Origin: Synechococcus sp. KORDI-100
GTDB lineage: Bacteria > Cyanobacteriota > Cyanobacteriia > PCC-6307 > Cyanobiaceae
Direction: 5' to 3'
DNA: 64,000 nt
NCBI RefSeq assembly: GCF_000737535.1
Contig: NZ_CP006269.1
Span: forward strand, 62,001 to 126,000
Part shown: in pieces, positions 47,480-56,243 of the stretch
Layout: every line of letters begins with the position of its first letter
Numbering within the stretch: the stretch's first letter is position 1
Made by a program: the position numbers and the translations under genes
The notes under the pieces: model-generated
What the model was told of the DNA's origin: nothing
Database searches by the model: none
What the model saw: only the letters and a program-made list of their open reading frames with translations

Positions 47480-47913
47480 CGCTCAAACGGAACGCCTGCA
47501 ATGGTGATGTGCTCAGGAGCGATCAGACGCCACCCCCGTTTTTCAAGCAACGGTCGACTGAGCTGACTGGCCTCGGTGGTAAGAGAATCAATTGGCTCGG
47601 ATGCTGCCTCAGCTTCCAGCCGATCCAGAAGGGTCGTGGCATGCCCACGCCCGGACGCCCGGCCGCGGCAATACAACAGGGCGAGACGATTGGACGGATA
47701 GCGGATCGCGAATGCATCTCCATTACCGCTGATCCATCCGGAACCCTCCGCAAACGTTCGATCCAGAACACCAGGAAGCCAGGCCAGTGAAGCCCAGGCG
47801 CGCACCTGAGCTGGTGAGTAGGAACCGGGTGCCTGAGTCTCAACGGCATCGGCGTAGATCTCACGCAACAGAGCATGATCCCGCTCATGAATCGGACGCA
47901 GGGTCATGGTCAT
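47440..47913 (-). CDS. GNAT family acetyltransferase
   Basis: A 157-aa GNAT starting MTMTLRPIHERDHALLREIYADAV. The acetyl-CoA loop appears as LALLYCRGRASGRGHATTLLDRLE, an R/Q-G-x-G/A-type motif. It lacks a signal peptide; the substrate is unknown. The ATG at 47913 is used; the frame is open to 48147 but only shadows the MFS gene. It overlaps the TrpD2-like gene end by 40 bp and is divergent from the transporter with 14 bp between. Confidence 0.75.
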   Translation of the reverse strand: MTMTLRPIHERDHALLREIYADAVETQAPGSYSPAQVRAWASLAWLPGVLDRTFAEGSGWISGNGDAFAIRYPSNRLALLYCRGRASGRGHATTLLDRLEAEAASEPIDSLTTEASQLSRPLLEKRGWRLIAPEHITIAGVPFERYQMAFSLRHVHS

Positions 47914-47927
47914 GGGCTTGTGGGAGT

Positions 47928-49223
47928 GTGAGTGTCCCCAAACAGCCAGATGCCGTGAAGCGCTTTCGGATACCAATCCTTCTGAGCGCCTTCCTGACCC
48001 TGCTGAACGATCGCTTGAGCGAAAGCATCGTTTTTCCGCTGCTTCCATTTCTCCTGGCGCAGTTTGCTCCTGACGGTCGGACCCTTGGACTGCTGGCCGG
48101 TAGCTATGCCCTGGCCCAGTTCCTGGTGACCCCTCTGATCGGCACACTCAGCGATCGTCACGGTCGACGACCGGTGATTGCCATCTGCGTCTGCGGATCG
48201 ATTGTCGGACTTGGGATCTTCGCCACCACCGTGAGCCTGCCCTGGCCGGAGGCGGCCCCGTTTCCACTGCTGCTTCTCTTCGTTGCACGCATCATCGACG
48301 GCATCAGCGGCGGCACCGCAGCCACGGCTGGCGCAGTGCTGGCCGACATCAGTCCTCCGGATCGTCGGGCACGGGCCTTCGGGCTGATCGGGGTCGCGTT
48401 CGGACTTGGCTTCATTCTTGGACCTGGCCTCGGTGGCTGGTTGGCGACCTTCAACATCGCTCTACCGGTCTGGGTCGCCACTGGCTTTGCTGTGCTGAAC
48501 CTGCTCGTCGTGCTGACGATGCTGCCGGAGACCCATCCTCCGGAGGCACGGCCGACATCTATGCAGCAAGAAACCGCTGTCCAGCAAGAAACAGCCATGC
48601 AGCAAGAAACAGCCATGGAACAGCGGGAGCTCAACCCTTTCGCGAGGATTGGAAGCCTGATGAGCACAGACAGCATCGGTCGCCTCTCTGCCGGTTTCTT
48701 CCTGTTCTTCCTGGCTTTCAACGGCTTCACGGCCATTTTGATTCTCTATTTCAAACAGACATTTGCGTGGGGACCGGAGCTCGCCACAACAGCATTTCTG
48801 ATTGTCGGACTCGTGGCCACGCTGGTTCAGGGCGTTCTGATCGGACCGCTCGTGAAACACTTCGGTGAGTGGCGCCTCACGTTGGCTGGATTGGGACTGG
48901 TGATCGCGGGATGTCTCTTGATCCCGGCGATCGGAAGCGCCAACCGCATCAGCAGCGTCTATGTTGCCGTCGGGATGCTGGCATTTGGAACAGGACTGGT
49001 CACCCCGAGTCTGCGCAGCCTGGTTTCGAGACGTCTGGGCGACAGCGGTCAAGGCGCCGCACTAGGAAGTCTGCAATCGCTTCAAAGCCTTGGAAGCTTC
49101 CTGGGTCCTCCATTGGCAGGCCTGAGCTATGACGTCCTGGGTCCAGCCAGCCCATTTGCAGGAGCTGCCTTCCTGCTCGTCATCGTGATTGCCATAGTCG
49201 CAAACAGTTGCACCCGCGTGTGA
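47928..49223 (+). CDS. MFS efflux transporter (TetA-like)
   Basis: About 431 aa and 12 hydrophobic segments. MFS signatures are GTLSDRHGRRPVIAICVC and later GAVLADISPPDRRARAFGLIGVAFGLGFILGPGLGG, which suits the drug:H+ antiporter-1 type. The central cytoplasmic loop holds an 18-bp tandem repeat encoding QQETA units. The start is ambiguous: GTG at 47928 or 47934; the frame is open from 47787, which shadows the GNAT gene. The substrate is unknown. Confidence 0.82.
   Translation: MSVPKQPDAVKRFRIPILLSAFLTLLNDRLSESIVFPLLPFLLAQFAPDGRTLGLLAGSYALAQFLVTPLIGTLSDRHGRRPVIAICVCGSIVGLGIFATTVSLPWPEAAPFPLLLLFVARIIDGISGGTAATAGAVLADISPPDRRARAFGLIGVAFGLGFILGPGLGGWLATFNIALPVWVATGFAVLNLLVVLTMLPETHPPEARPTSMQQETAVQQETAMQQETAMEQRELNPFARIGSLMSTDSIGRLSAGFFLFFLAFNGFTAILILYFKQTFAWGPELATTAFLIVGLVATLVQGVLIGPLVKHFGEWRLTLAGLGLVIAGCLLIPAIGSANRISSVYVAVGMLAFGTGLVTPSLRSLVSRRLGDSGQGAALGSLQSLQSLGSFLGPPLAGLSYDVLGPASPFAGAAFLLVIVIAIVANSCTRV
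48561..48614 (+). repeat. 18-bp tandem repeat inside the MFS gene
   Basis: Three in-frame copies of an 18-bp unit encoding (M/V)QQETA, followed by a degenerate MEQREL unit. They fall between the two halves of the transporter, a variable loop. Copy number would change loop length without breaking the frame. Confidence 0.75.
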
Positions 49224-49266
49224 TTGCTACCTTTCTGAGGGCGATGCCACCGCATTTGCAGCCATC

Positions 49267-51402
49267 ATGCCCACTGAGGTTCTGTCTCCCGATCGCTACA
49301 TCAACCGTGAGCTGAGCTGGATCTCCTTCAACGAGCGGGTGTTGTCTCAGGCCTTCGACAAGCGCACACCTTTACTGGATCAGGCGAAATTCAGCGCCAT
49401 TTTCAGCAACAATCTCGATGAATTTTTCATGGTGAGGGTGGCCTCACTGAAATCACAGGTTGAAGCAGGCATCACCAGCCCAAGCGAAGACGGCAAAACA
49501 CCTCTGGAGCAATTGCTCACCATCAGGGAACGGCTGATCCCCCTGTTGCAGCGACAACAGAAGCATTACAGCCAAAGCCTCAGGTCAGACCTGCACAGCC
49601 ACGGTGTTCAACTGCTTGATTACGAGCAGTTGAATGATGCACAACGCCAATGGATTGACGAGTACTTCAGAACGTCAGTGTTTCCGGTCTTGACACCGCT
49701 GGCGGTTGACCCGGCACACCCGTTTCCATTCGTCAGCAATCTGAGCCTCAACGTCGCAGCCGTGATCAGGGATCCGGAAACCGATCATCGACAATTCGCA
49801 AGAGTGAAGGTGCCCCAGAAAAACCTTCCTCGTTTCGTTGCGATACCAAAAGAGCTCAGTTCGTCAGAGCCAACCCCGATCCACACCGCAACCCCACTGG
49901 AGCAGTTGATCGCGTTCAACCTTGGCGAGTTGTTCCCGGGGATGACGATTGAGGGGCACTATTTCTTCCGGGTGACACGGGACGCCGATCTGGAATTAAG
50001 GGATCTTGAGGCGGATGATCTGATGCTTGCCCTTGAACAGGGACTGCGTAAACGACGGGTTGGCGGAGAGGTTGTGCGGCTTGAGGTGCCAAGTGAGATG
50101 CCGGACAACGTCGTCGACATGCTGATGACAGGCCTGGCCGTCGAAGAAGAGGACCTTTATCGAATCGACGGGCCCCTCGGCTTGGATGACCTGTTTGGGC
50201 TGATTGGTTTGCCTTTGTCTCACCTCAAGGAAAAGGCCCATAAAGGATCAACCCCAGCAATTCTTGCAAGAACCCAACAGCATCTGGTTGAGGAAGGGTC
50301 AATCAAACCGGAGGAATTCGAGAGCATCTTTTCCATCATGAGACAACAGGACATCCTGTTGCATCATCCCTATGAACTCTTCTCAACATCCGTTGAGGAG
50401 TTCATCAACCAGGCAGCCGATGATCCGCAGGTGATGGGAATCAAAATGACCCTTTACCGGACATCAAAGGATTCGCCAATCATCGATGCCTTGATCCGGG
50501 CATCAGAGAACGGAAAACAAGTGATGGCACTGGTGGAGCTGAAAGCGCGGTTTGACGAGGACAACAATATCCAGTGGGCTCGGCATCTTGAACGATCTGG
50601 TGTCCATGTAATCTATGGCGTTCTAGGGTTAAAAACACACACAAAAATCGTGCTGGTCGTTCGCAAAGAACGTGAAAGATTGCAAAGCTATGTACACATC
50701 GGCACTGGCAATTACAACTCAAAAACCTCGAAGCTCTACACGGACCTTGGCCTGCTCTCGGCTCGACCTGAGCTGGGGCAAGACCTCGTGGAACTATTCA
50801 ACTATCTGACAGGATTCTCCAAACAGCAAAGTTTCCGAAAACTTCTTGTCGCTCCAGTGACCCTCCGCAAGGGAATGGAATCTCTGATCAGACGAGAGAT
50901 CGAACATGCCCGTGAAGGACGCCAAGGTCAGATCCGAGCCAAGATGAATTCGCTTGTCGATCCAGAGATCATCAGCTTGTTGTATGAAGCCTCAAACGCC
51001 GGCGTCAAAATCGATCTTATTATCCGAGGGATGTGCAGCCTGTACCCAGGACGCGACAACCTCAGTGAAAATATCAACGTCGTGAGCATCATCGGACAAT
51101 TTCTAGAGCACTCCAGGATTTTCTGGTTTGGCAATGGAGGGTCCCCTGAGGCCTATATCGGCAGTGCCGACTGGATGCCGAGAAATCTGGATCGTCGGAT
51201 TGAAGCTGTCACACCGGTTGAATCACCCGAGCTTCGCAAAAAACTGGAGCAGCTTCTCGAGCTCTACCTTCGGGACAACCGCGGCGCCTGGGACATGAAG
51301 AGTGACGGCAGCTTTGTACAGAGACATCCAGAAGACTGCGAAGAGCGGAATTCTCAGATTCAACTGATCGATTTGTGGGCCAAAGGTTGTCCTATATCTT
51401 GA
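49267..51402 (+). CDS. ppk: Polyphosphate kinase
   Basis: A 711-aa PPK1 that polymerises phosphate from ATP. The N-terminal domain starts YINRELSWISFNERVLSQAFD and continues FFMVRVASLK. The catalytic histidines are in GLKTHTKIVLVVRK and SYVHIGTGNYNSKTSKLYTDLGL, the latter being the usual autophosphorylation region. YIGSADWMPRNLDRRIEAVTPV closes the C-terminal domain. It starts with ATG at 49267. It has no obvious Pho box upstream. It ends about 200 bp before the sigma factor. Confidence 0.96.
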   Translation: MPTEVLSPDRYINRELSWISFNERVLSQAFDKRTPLLDQAKFSAIFSNNLDEFFMVRVASLKSQVEAGITSPSEDGKTPLEQLLTIRERLIPLLQRQQKHYSQSLRSDLHSHGVQLLDYEQLNDAQRQWIDEYFRTSVFPVLTPLAVDPAHPFPFVSNLSLNVAAVIRDPETDHRQFARVKVPQKNLPRFVAIPKELSSSEPTPIHTATPLEQLIAFNLGELFPGMTIEGHYFFRVTRDADLELRDLEADDLMLALEQGLRKRRVGGEVVRLEVPSEMPDNVVDMLMTGLAVEEEDLYRIDGPLGLDDLFGLIGLPLSHLKEKAHKGSTPAILARTQQHLVEEGSIKPEEFESIFSIMRQQDILLHHPYELFSTSVEEFINQAADDPQVMGIKMTLYRTSKDSPIIDALIRASENGKQVMALVELKARFDEDNNIQWARHLERSGVHVIYGVLGLKTHTKIVLVVRKERERLQSYVHIGTGNYNSKTSKLYTDLGLLSARPELGQDLVELFNYLTGFSKQQSFRKLLVAPVTLRKGMESLIRREIEHAREGRQGQIRAKMNSLVDPEIISLLYEASNAGVKIDLIIRGMCSLYPGRDNLSENINVVSIIGQFLEHSRIFWFGNGGSPEAYIGSADWMPRNLDRRIEAVTPVESPELRKKLEQLLELYLRDNRGAWDMKSDGSFVQRHPEDCEERNSQIQLIDLWAKGCPIS

Positions 51403-51605
51403 TTTTTCGACATGAAGTAATTAAAAGGAATTGTCAGGATTGCTACATCATTCAAAGGTGATTCGATCAACGACTGATTTCGAATGCCCCATTGAATTGA
51501 CTGCGAAGCTCGCGTGATGAGCTCCTGAATGTTTTCGGTTTCATCACGGTTACAACGGTTCTTCGGTGCTAAATTCAGCCCAAATTCATTTAGGAGACCA
51601 GGGTG

Positions 51606-52592
51606 ATGGGGATCCCTCTGGAGTCCTCTGATTCGGCTGCGAAGTCGAACCGGAGACAACCTGCGCTGCCGGCTTCGGTACGGCGTTCATCTGGACGTTC
51701 GGGTGGTCGTCTCGCGACCGATTCGATCGGCTTCTATCTCAGCAGCATTGGGCGCATCCCATTGCTGACTGCAGCTGAAGAAATCGAGCTTGCCCATCAC
51801 GTGCAGGCTATGAAACAACTTCAGGAGTTGGCTTCACAGGAGTTGACCGCCCGTCAGAAACATCAGATCCGCATGGGTAAACGCGCCCGGGATCGAATGA
51901 TGGCCGCGAACCTTCGACTCGTCGTCAGCGTTGCCAAAAAGTACCAAAATCAAGGCCTGGAGCTTCTCGATCTCGTTCAGGAAGGGGCGATTGGTCTTGA
52001 ACGCGCAGTCGACAAATTCGATCCAGCCATGGGATATAAGTTCTCAACTTACGCCTACTGGTGGATCCGGCAGGGAATGACCCGGGCGATTGACAACAGC
52101 GCTCGAACCATCCGATTGCCGATTCATATCAGTGAAAAACTGTCCAAGATGCGTCGCATCTCCCGGGAACTTTCCCATCGCTTCGGACGCCAGCCCAACC
52201 GGCTCGAACTCGCCAGTGCCATGGGCATTGAACCCCGTGAGCTAGAGGATCTGATTTCACAGAGCGCTCCCTGCGCCTCCCTCGACGCCCATGCCCGTGG
52301 CGAAGAAGACCGCAGCACATTGGGCGAACTCATTCCAGACCCCAACGGTGATGAACCGATGGAGGGGATGGATCGCAGCATCCAGAAGGAGCATTTGGGC
52401 GGATGGCTGTCACAACTCAATGAACGGGAACAGAAAATCCTGCGACTTCGCTTTGGATTGGATGGAGAAGAGCCACTGACCCTTGCCGAGATCGGTCGCC
52501 AGATCAATGTCTCCCGCGAAAGAGTCCGACAGCTCGAAGCCAAAGCCATCCTGAAACTGAGAAACATGACCAACCAACAGCAGGCTGCCTGA
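51606..52592 (+). CDS. Group 2 RNA polymerase sigma factor
   Basis: A 328-aa sigma-70 of the non-essential group 2 type. Region 1.2 (DSIGFYLSSIGRIPLLTAAEE), 2.1-2.4 (AANLRLVVSVAKKYQNQGLELLDLVQEGAIGLERAV, STYAYWWIRQGMTRAI), 3 and 4.2 (SRERVRQLEAKAILKLR) are complete. It lacks the long region 1.1 of primary sigma factors. The N-terminal 35 residues are basic and unstructured. The ATG at 51606 follows an in-frame GTG; AGGAG lies just upstream. Which SigB/SigD type cannot be told here. Confidence 0.92.
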   Translation: MGIPLESSDSAAKSNRRQPALPASVRRSSGRSGGRLATDSIGFYLSSIGRIPLLTAAEEIELAHHVQAMKQLQELASQELTARQKHQIRMGKRARDRMMAANLRLVVSVAKKYQNQGLELLDLVQEGAIGLERAVDKFDPAMGYKFSTYAYWWIRQGMTRAIDNSARTIRLPIHISEKLSKMRRISRELSHRFGRQPNRLELASAMGIEPRELEDLISQSAPCASLDAHARGEEDRSTLGELIPDPNGDEPMEGMDRSIQKEHLGGWLSQLNEREQKILRLRFGLDGEEPLTLAEIGRQINVSRERVRQLEAKAILKLRNMTNQQQAA

Positions 52593-52599
52593 GCCAGCC

Positions 52600-53265
52600 T
52601 TGACAATCGCAGAACAATTTGCGGCGCTCGGTCTCATCGTCGGGCTGTTGGCGCTCTTCGCCACTTGGACCCGTTCCCAATGGCCTGAAGCCAAGGAATT
52701 ATCCCGAAAGGTGATCCACATCGGCTGTGGACTCCTTCTTCCTCTGTCCTGGTATCTGGGCCTTCCCAAAAACCTGGCGCTCGCAGCAGCAGCCGTTGCA
52801 ACAGTCATCGTTTGCATCAACCATCGAACACGCTGGTTGGCGTTGATTGAGGATGTGGAACGCAAGACCTACGGAACAATCCTTTACTGCCTCTCCATCT
52901 GTTGTTTGATCATTTTTTTCTGGAATTCTTATCCGAGCGCCATGCTTTCAGGTGCCTTGGTCATGGCCATATCTGATGGTTCAGCCAGTTTGCTGGGACG
53001 ATTGATCCCATCGCCAAAGTGGGAACTCTATGGCCAAACAAAATCCATGGCAGGAACATCGGCCATGTTGCTGTCGACGCTGGGAATTATCTCTGTTGTT
53101 CAATGGTCAATGGGCTCAGGTTTGTCAGTAGCGCAAATCCTGTTCGTTAGTATTTTCGTTACGGGATTGGAACAACTGAGTAGCTACGGACTTGATAATT
53201 TAAGTGTTCCGCTAGCAACAGCATCCCTGATCAGCCTGGTCAGCGAATCACTGAAAGCAACTTAA
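52600..53265 (+). CDS. Phytol/dolichol-kinase-like membrane protein
   Basis: A 221-aa protein with about six membrane helices. The family motif appears as SRKVIHIGCGLLLPLSW near the start, and AISDGSASLLGRLIPSPKWELYGQTKSMAGT in the C-terminal half, typical of CTP-dependent phytol or dolichol kinases (VTE5-like). It starts with TTG 7 bp after the sigma factor stop and is probably cotranscribed. A role in phytyl recycling to tocopherol or chlorophyll is inferred from family. Confidence 0.78.
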   Translation: MTIAEQFAALGLIVGLLALFATWTRSQWPEAKELSRKVIHIGCGLLLPLSWYLGLPKNLALAAAAVATVIVCINHRTRWLALIEDVERKTYGTILYCLSICCLIIFFWNSYPSAMLSGALVMAISDGSASLLGRLIPSPKWELYGQTKSMAGTSAMLLSTLGIISVVQWSMGSGLSVAQILFVSIFVTGLEQLSSYGLDNLSVPLATASLISLVSESLKAT

Positions 53266-54284
53266 CATTCGAAAACTGTCCCCCTGAAAACATTGCTGTA
53301 ACGCTGCAAAATATCAGGCTGAGCATTGACTAACCTCTCAAGCTCTTTGTATCGTTCGCGGACAAAAGCCTGACCTTTAACAATCTCATCACCAACATCG
53401 CACTGATTAACAAACTCGTCAAAACCTCTCTGATAACGACTGCTTCTTCGACTCTTAATCTTAAACTCAATTGGATCTCCGATTGTACGATTTGACTCTT
53501 TGTATGCAATAAATCCAGAACGATTATCCTTGATCGGAGCATCATTGGAACGATGCTTGCGACCACGCATCAGACTGGCGCAGTATTCATCATGACTGCG
53601 AAAAATCCTATGGTAAATGAACCATGGCTCCATCTGACCGATCGATTGCAGTCGATAATCTCGGCCGACGCGTTTCCCTAAACCAGAGTATTGAATTGGC
53701 AAGCCACTACTTATGCAGGCCTTAATCTTTGCAGGATAACGCTTAATCCCACTGAAATTATGAACAACTGGCATGCCAATTTTTGATCTTAGTCGCCCAA
53801 TAGACTTTAAGATAGCCATTTTTTGCAACATTTGAGACTCACAGAAAAACCGTGAAAAGGGTTCGGCCTTTGAAGGAAGATCTGAATACCAAAGATTCGA
53901 TAAAACATCAAATTCTCCAGCAGATCTCAACAATGAGCTGATGGTTTGACCGAACTCAGCCGAAACAAGATATTCATCTATATCTAAAAATGCAAGATGG
54001 GAAAAGTGTTTTTTTCGACGCTCTGTAGACCAAGCGAAGCGGTAGATAATCTGTTGAAATGAGGATTTAGCACGAATACTGGTCGCCATCAAGCTATCTG
54101 CATTATAAAAATTGACGTTCTTGAATTTAGAACCAATCAGACGCATCAATCGATAACTATTGTCCGTAATACCGTTCAAATAGATATCAATTTCATCGAT
54201 TCCAAGGCTCAAATGATGATAAATCCACTCCGCTAGATAGGCCGCTTCATCCTTGGCAATGGCCACCAATTTAATTGAAGCCAT
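53262..54284 (-). CDS. Glycosyltransferase-like protein (GT-A type)
   Basis: A 340-aa protein with KLVAIAKDEAAYLAEWIYHHLSLGIDEI near the N-terminus and a DXD-like FLDIDEYLVS, as in GT2 and GT92-like transferases. The C-terminal half has MEPWFIYHRIFRS and several basic stretches. It overlaps the phytol-kinase-like gene's stop by 4 bp on the opposite strand. The DNA is clearly AT-richer than either flank, suggesting a variable surface-polysaccharide gene. The substrate is unknown. Confidence 0.68.
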   Translation of the reverse strand: MASIKLVAIAKDEAAYLAEWIYHHLSLGIDEIDIYLNGITDNSYRLMRLIGSKFKNVNFYNADSLMATSIRAKSSFQQIIYRFAWSTERRKKHFSHLAFLDIDEYLVSAEFGQTISSLLRSAGEFDVLSNLWYSDLPSKAEPFSRFFCESQMLQKMAILKSIGRLRSKIGMPVVHNFSGIKRYPAKIKACISSGLPIQYSGLGKRVGRDYRLQSIGQMEPWFIYHRIFRSHDEYCASLMRGRKHRSNDAPIKDNRSGFIAYKESNRTIGDPIEFKIKSRRSSRYQRGFDEFVNQCDVGDEIVKGQAFVRERYKELERLVNAQPDILQRYSNVFRGTVFEC

Positions 54285-54433
54285 TGAAAAAATACTGTTA
54301 TTGACAACTTATCATATGGCGTAAGCGGATCCATGATCAGGGAAGCCATCAATCGATGCCAGGGATCAAAGCCGATCAACAATCAAGATGGTGCAATCAA
54401 ACGCATGATAAAGTTGTAACACTAAAGTTTTTA

Positions 54434-55096
54434 ATGATGCAAAAAACAACCCTGCCGAAGGTGTTTGTTATTGGACATCACAAAATTGCCACAAGAAGTA
54501 TTCACCAGCTTTTTAAGGTCGACGGTTACAAGTCCATCCATTGGAAGGGTGGTCGCATCGCGGAGACCATGCTCAAAAACATGAGAATGTCCCAGCCCTT
54601 GTTGAAGGGCATCGAGAGCGCGTGCGTTTACTCGGACATGGAATATCTCCATGACGACGGAGAATTCTTTTACGGGCACCGACTGTTCCCGATTCTCGAC
54701 CTTCAATATCCTGGATCAATCTTCATATTCAATACTCGAAATTTAGATTCCTGGATCAAGTCCCAGCTGGCCCATAAATCAAAAAAATCTGGCTTGTACG
54801 TGAGACGAATCAGGAAGGGCCTGAAAACCATTTACCCCGGTCGCAAAATCAAAAACCGTGATGTGATCAAAATGTGGCGTCGCACTTGGCAACAACACGA
54901 GGATGAAGTAAACCGATACTTTTCAGGCAAAAGTAATCTGCTGAGAGTCAACATTGAAAGTGTTGAGAGCAAGAAGCAGCTCATCAGCTCCCTGAGAACT
55001 TTCGGCTATGAACTCACGAGTGACGATCTGCCCTATGTCGGAGCCACCCCGAAGAAAAGAAAGATCTCAAGCCGTCACGGCAAGTCCGCGGACTGA
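54434..55096 (+). CDS. Sulfotransferase-like P-loop protein
   Basis: A 220-aa protein with an N-terminal loop, PKVFVIGHHKIATRSIHQLFK, that fits a sulfotransferase 5'-phosphosulfate site, and FIFNTRNLDSWIKSQLAH as the probable 3'-phosphate motif. The C-terminus is basic. The ATG at 54434 (or 54437) puts the loop near the start; the frame is open from 54356. It overlaps the convergent DAHP synthase gene by 30 bp. Being AT-rich, it pairs with the neighbouring glycosyltransferase as a possible surface-modification unit. Confidence 0.62.
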   Translation: MMQKTTLPKVFVIGHHKIATRSIHQLFKVDGYKSIHWKGGRIAETMLKNMRMSQPLLKGIESACVYSDMEYLHDDGEFFYGHRLFPILDLQYPGSIFIFNTRNLDSWIKSQLAHKSKKSGLYVRRIRKGLKTIYPGRKIKNRDVIKMWRRTWQQHEDEVNRYFSGKSNLLRVNIESVESKKQLISSLRTFGYELTSDDLPYVGATPKKRKISSRHGKSAD

Positions 55097-56128
55097 ACCG
55101 GCCAGCTCTGTCAAGAGCAGGCGTGTGGTTTCAATGCTGATGCACGCATCCGTGATGCTCTGGCCGTAAGAAAGCTGTGAGAGATCAGAGGTCAATGTCT
55201 GATTGCCTTCCACGAGATGACTTTCAAGCATCACCCCCATCAATGACCTCGACCCGTCTCTGACCTGCTCTGCAACAGCTTTCAACACATCAGCCTGACG
55301 CCGGTAATCCTTGTTGGAGTTGCCGTGGCTGCAATCCACCATCAATCGATCCGGTAAGCCGGCTGCCGCCAATTCACCGGATGCCGCCTGAACGGCTTCG
55401 TGGTGATAGTTGGTCCCCCTGTTTCCGCCTCGCAACACCAGGTGGCCATCCGGATTGCCAGTGGTGCTGACGATCGATGCGTGCCCTTCATGGTTGATTC
55501 CCAGGAAGTGGTGCGGCTTGGATGCCGCCTGCATCGCATTGATCGCGATCGTGGCACTGCCATCCGTACTGTTTTTGTAACCGATCGGCATGGAGAGCCC
55601 AGACGCCATCTCTCGATGGGTCTGGCTTTCCGTGGTGCGAGCTCCGATCGCTGTCCAGCTGATCAAATCCGCGATGTACTGCGGCACGACTGGGTCCAAC
55701 AATTCCGTGGCCGCCGGCATTCCCTCCCTGGCCAGATCAAGCAGCAGTCCTCGGGCGCGGCGCAGCCCGGTGTTGATGTCGTAGGAGCCATCCAGATGGG
55801 GGTCATTGATCAGCCCCTTCCAGCCAACGGTTGTGCGGGGTTTCTCGAAATACACCCTCATCACGATTTCCAACTCAGCGGCATGCCGTTCCCGAATCGG
55901 TGCCAAATGCCTGGCGTACTCCCGCGCCGCATCAACGTCGTGAACGGAACATGGGCCGACAATCACAAGCAGACGCTGGTCCTCGCCACGCAGGATCGCC
56001 CGGATGCGCCGTCTGGACGCGGCAACGGTCTCCGTGGCCAGGGCATCAATCGGCAGATCACAGTGAAGCAGGGCCGGTGCGACCAACGGTCGCGTTTCCA
56101 CCACATGGAGGTCGGAGGTGGTGGCCAT
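55067..56128 (-). CDS. aroG: 3-deoxy-7-phosphoheptulonate synthase (DAHP synthase, type I)
   Basis: About 353 aa and first enzyme of the shikimate pathway, condensing PEP with erythrose-4-phosphate. Motifs are LLVIVGPCSVHDVDAAREYA, MRVYFEKPRTTVGWKGLINDP, TESQTHREMASGL, GYKNSTDGS and DCSHGNSNKDYRRQ, with the metal-binding residues. The start is probably ATG at 56128 (MATTSDLHVVE), with 56146 and 56245 as alternatives. Which feedback type it is cannot be told. It is divergent from acnB and converges on the sulfotransferase gene. Confidence 0.92.
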   Translation of the reverse strand: MATTSDLHVVETRPLVAPALLHCDLPIDALATETVAASRRRIRAILRGEDQRLLVIVGPCSVHDVDAAREYARHLAPIRERHAAELEIVMRVYFEKPRTTVGWKGLINDPHLDGSYDINTGLRRARGLLLDLAREGMPAATELLDPVVPQYIADLISWTAIGARTTESQTHREMASGLSMPIGYKNSTDGSATIAINAMQAASKPHHFLGINHEGHASIVSTTGNPDGHLVLRGGNRGTNYHHEAVQAASGELAAAGLPDRLMVDCSHGNSNKDYRRQADVLKAVAEQVRDGSRSLMGVMLESHLVEGNQTLTSDLSQLSYGQSITDACISIETTRLLLTELAGSVRGLAVTA

Positions 56129-56243
56129 TGAGCAAAGGAAAGACATCTCAAGGCTACGCACCCCCGCACGCTGGACCCAGACCATGCCATTCAGGACCGT
56201 GCCGATGAAGAATGGTTTTCTGTTCCGTTGATATCCCGTCGTC

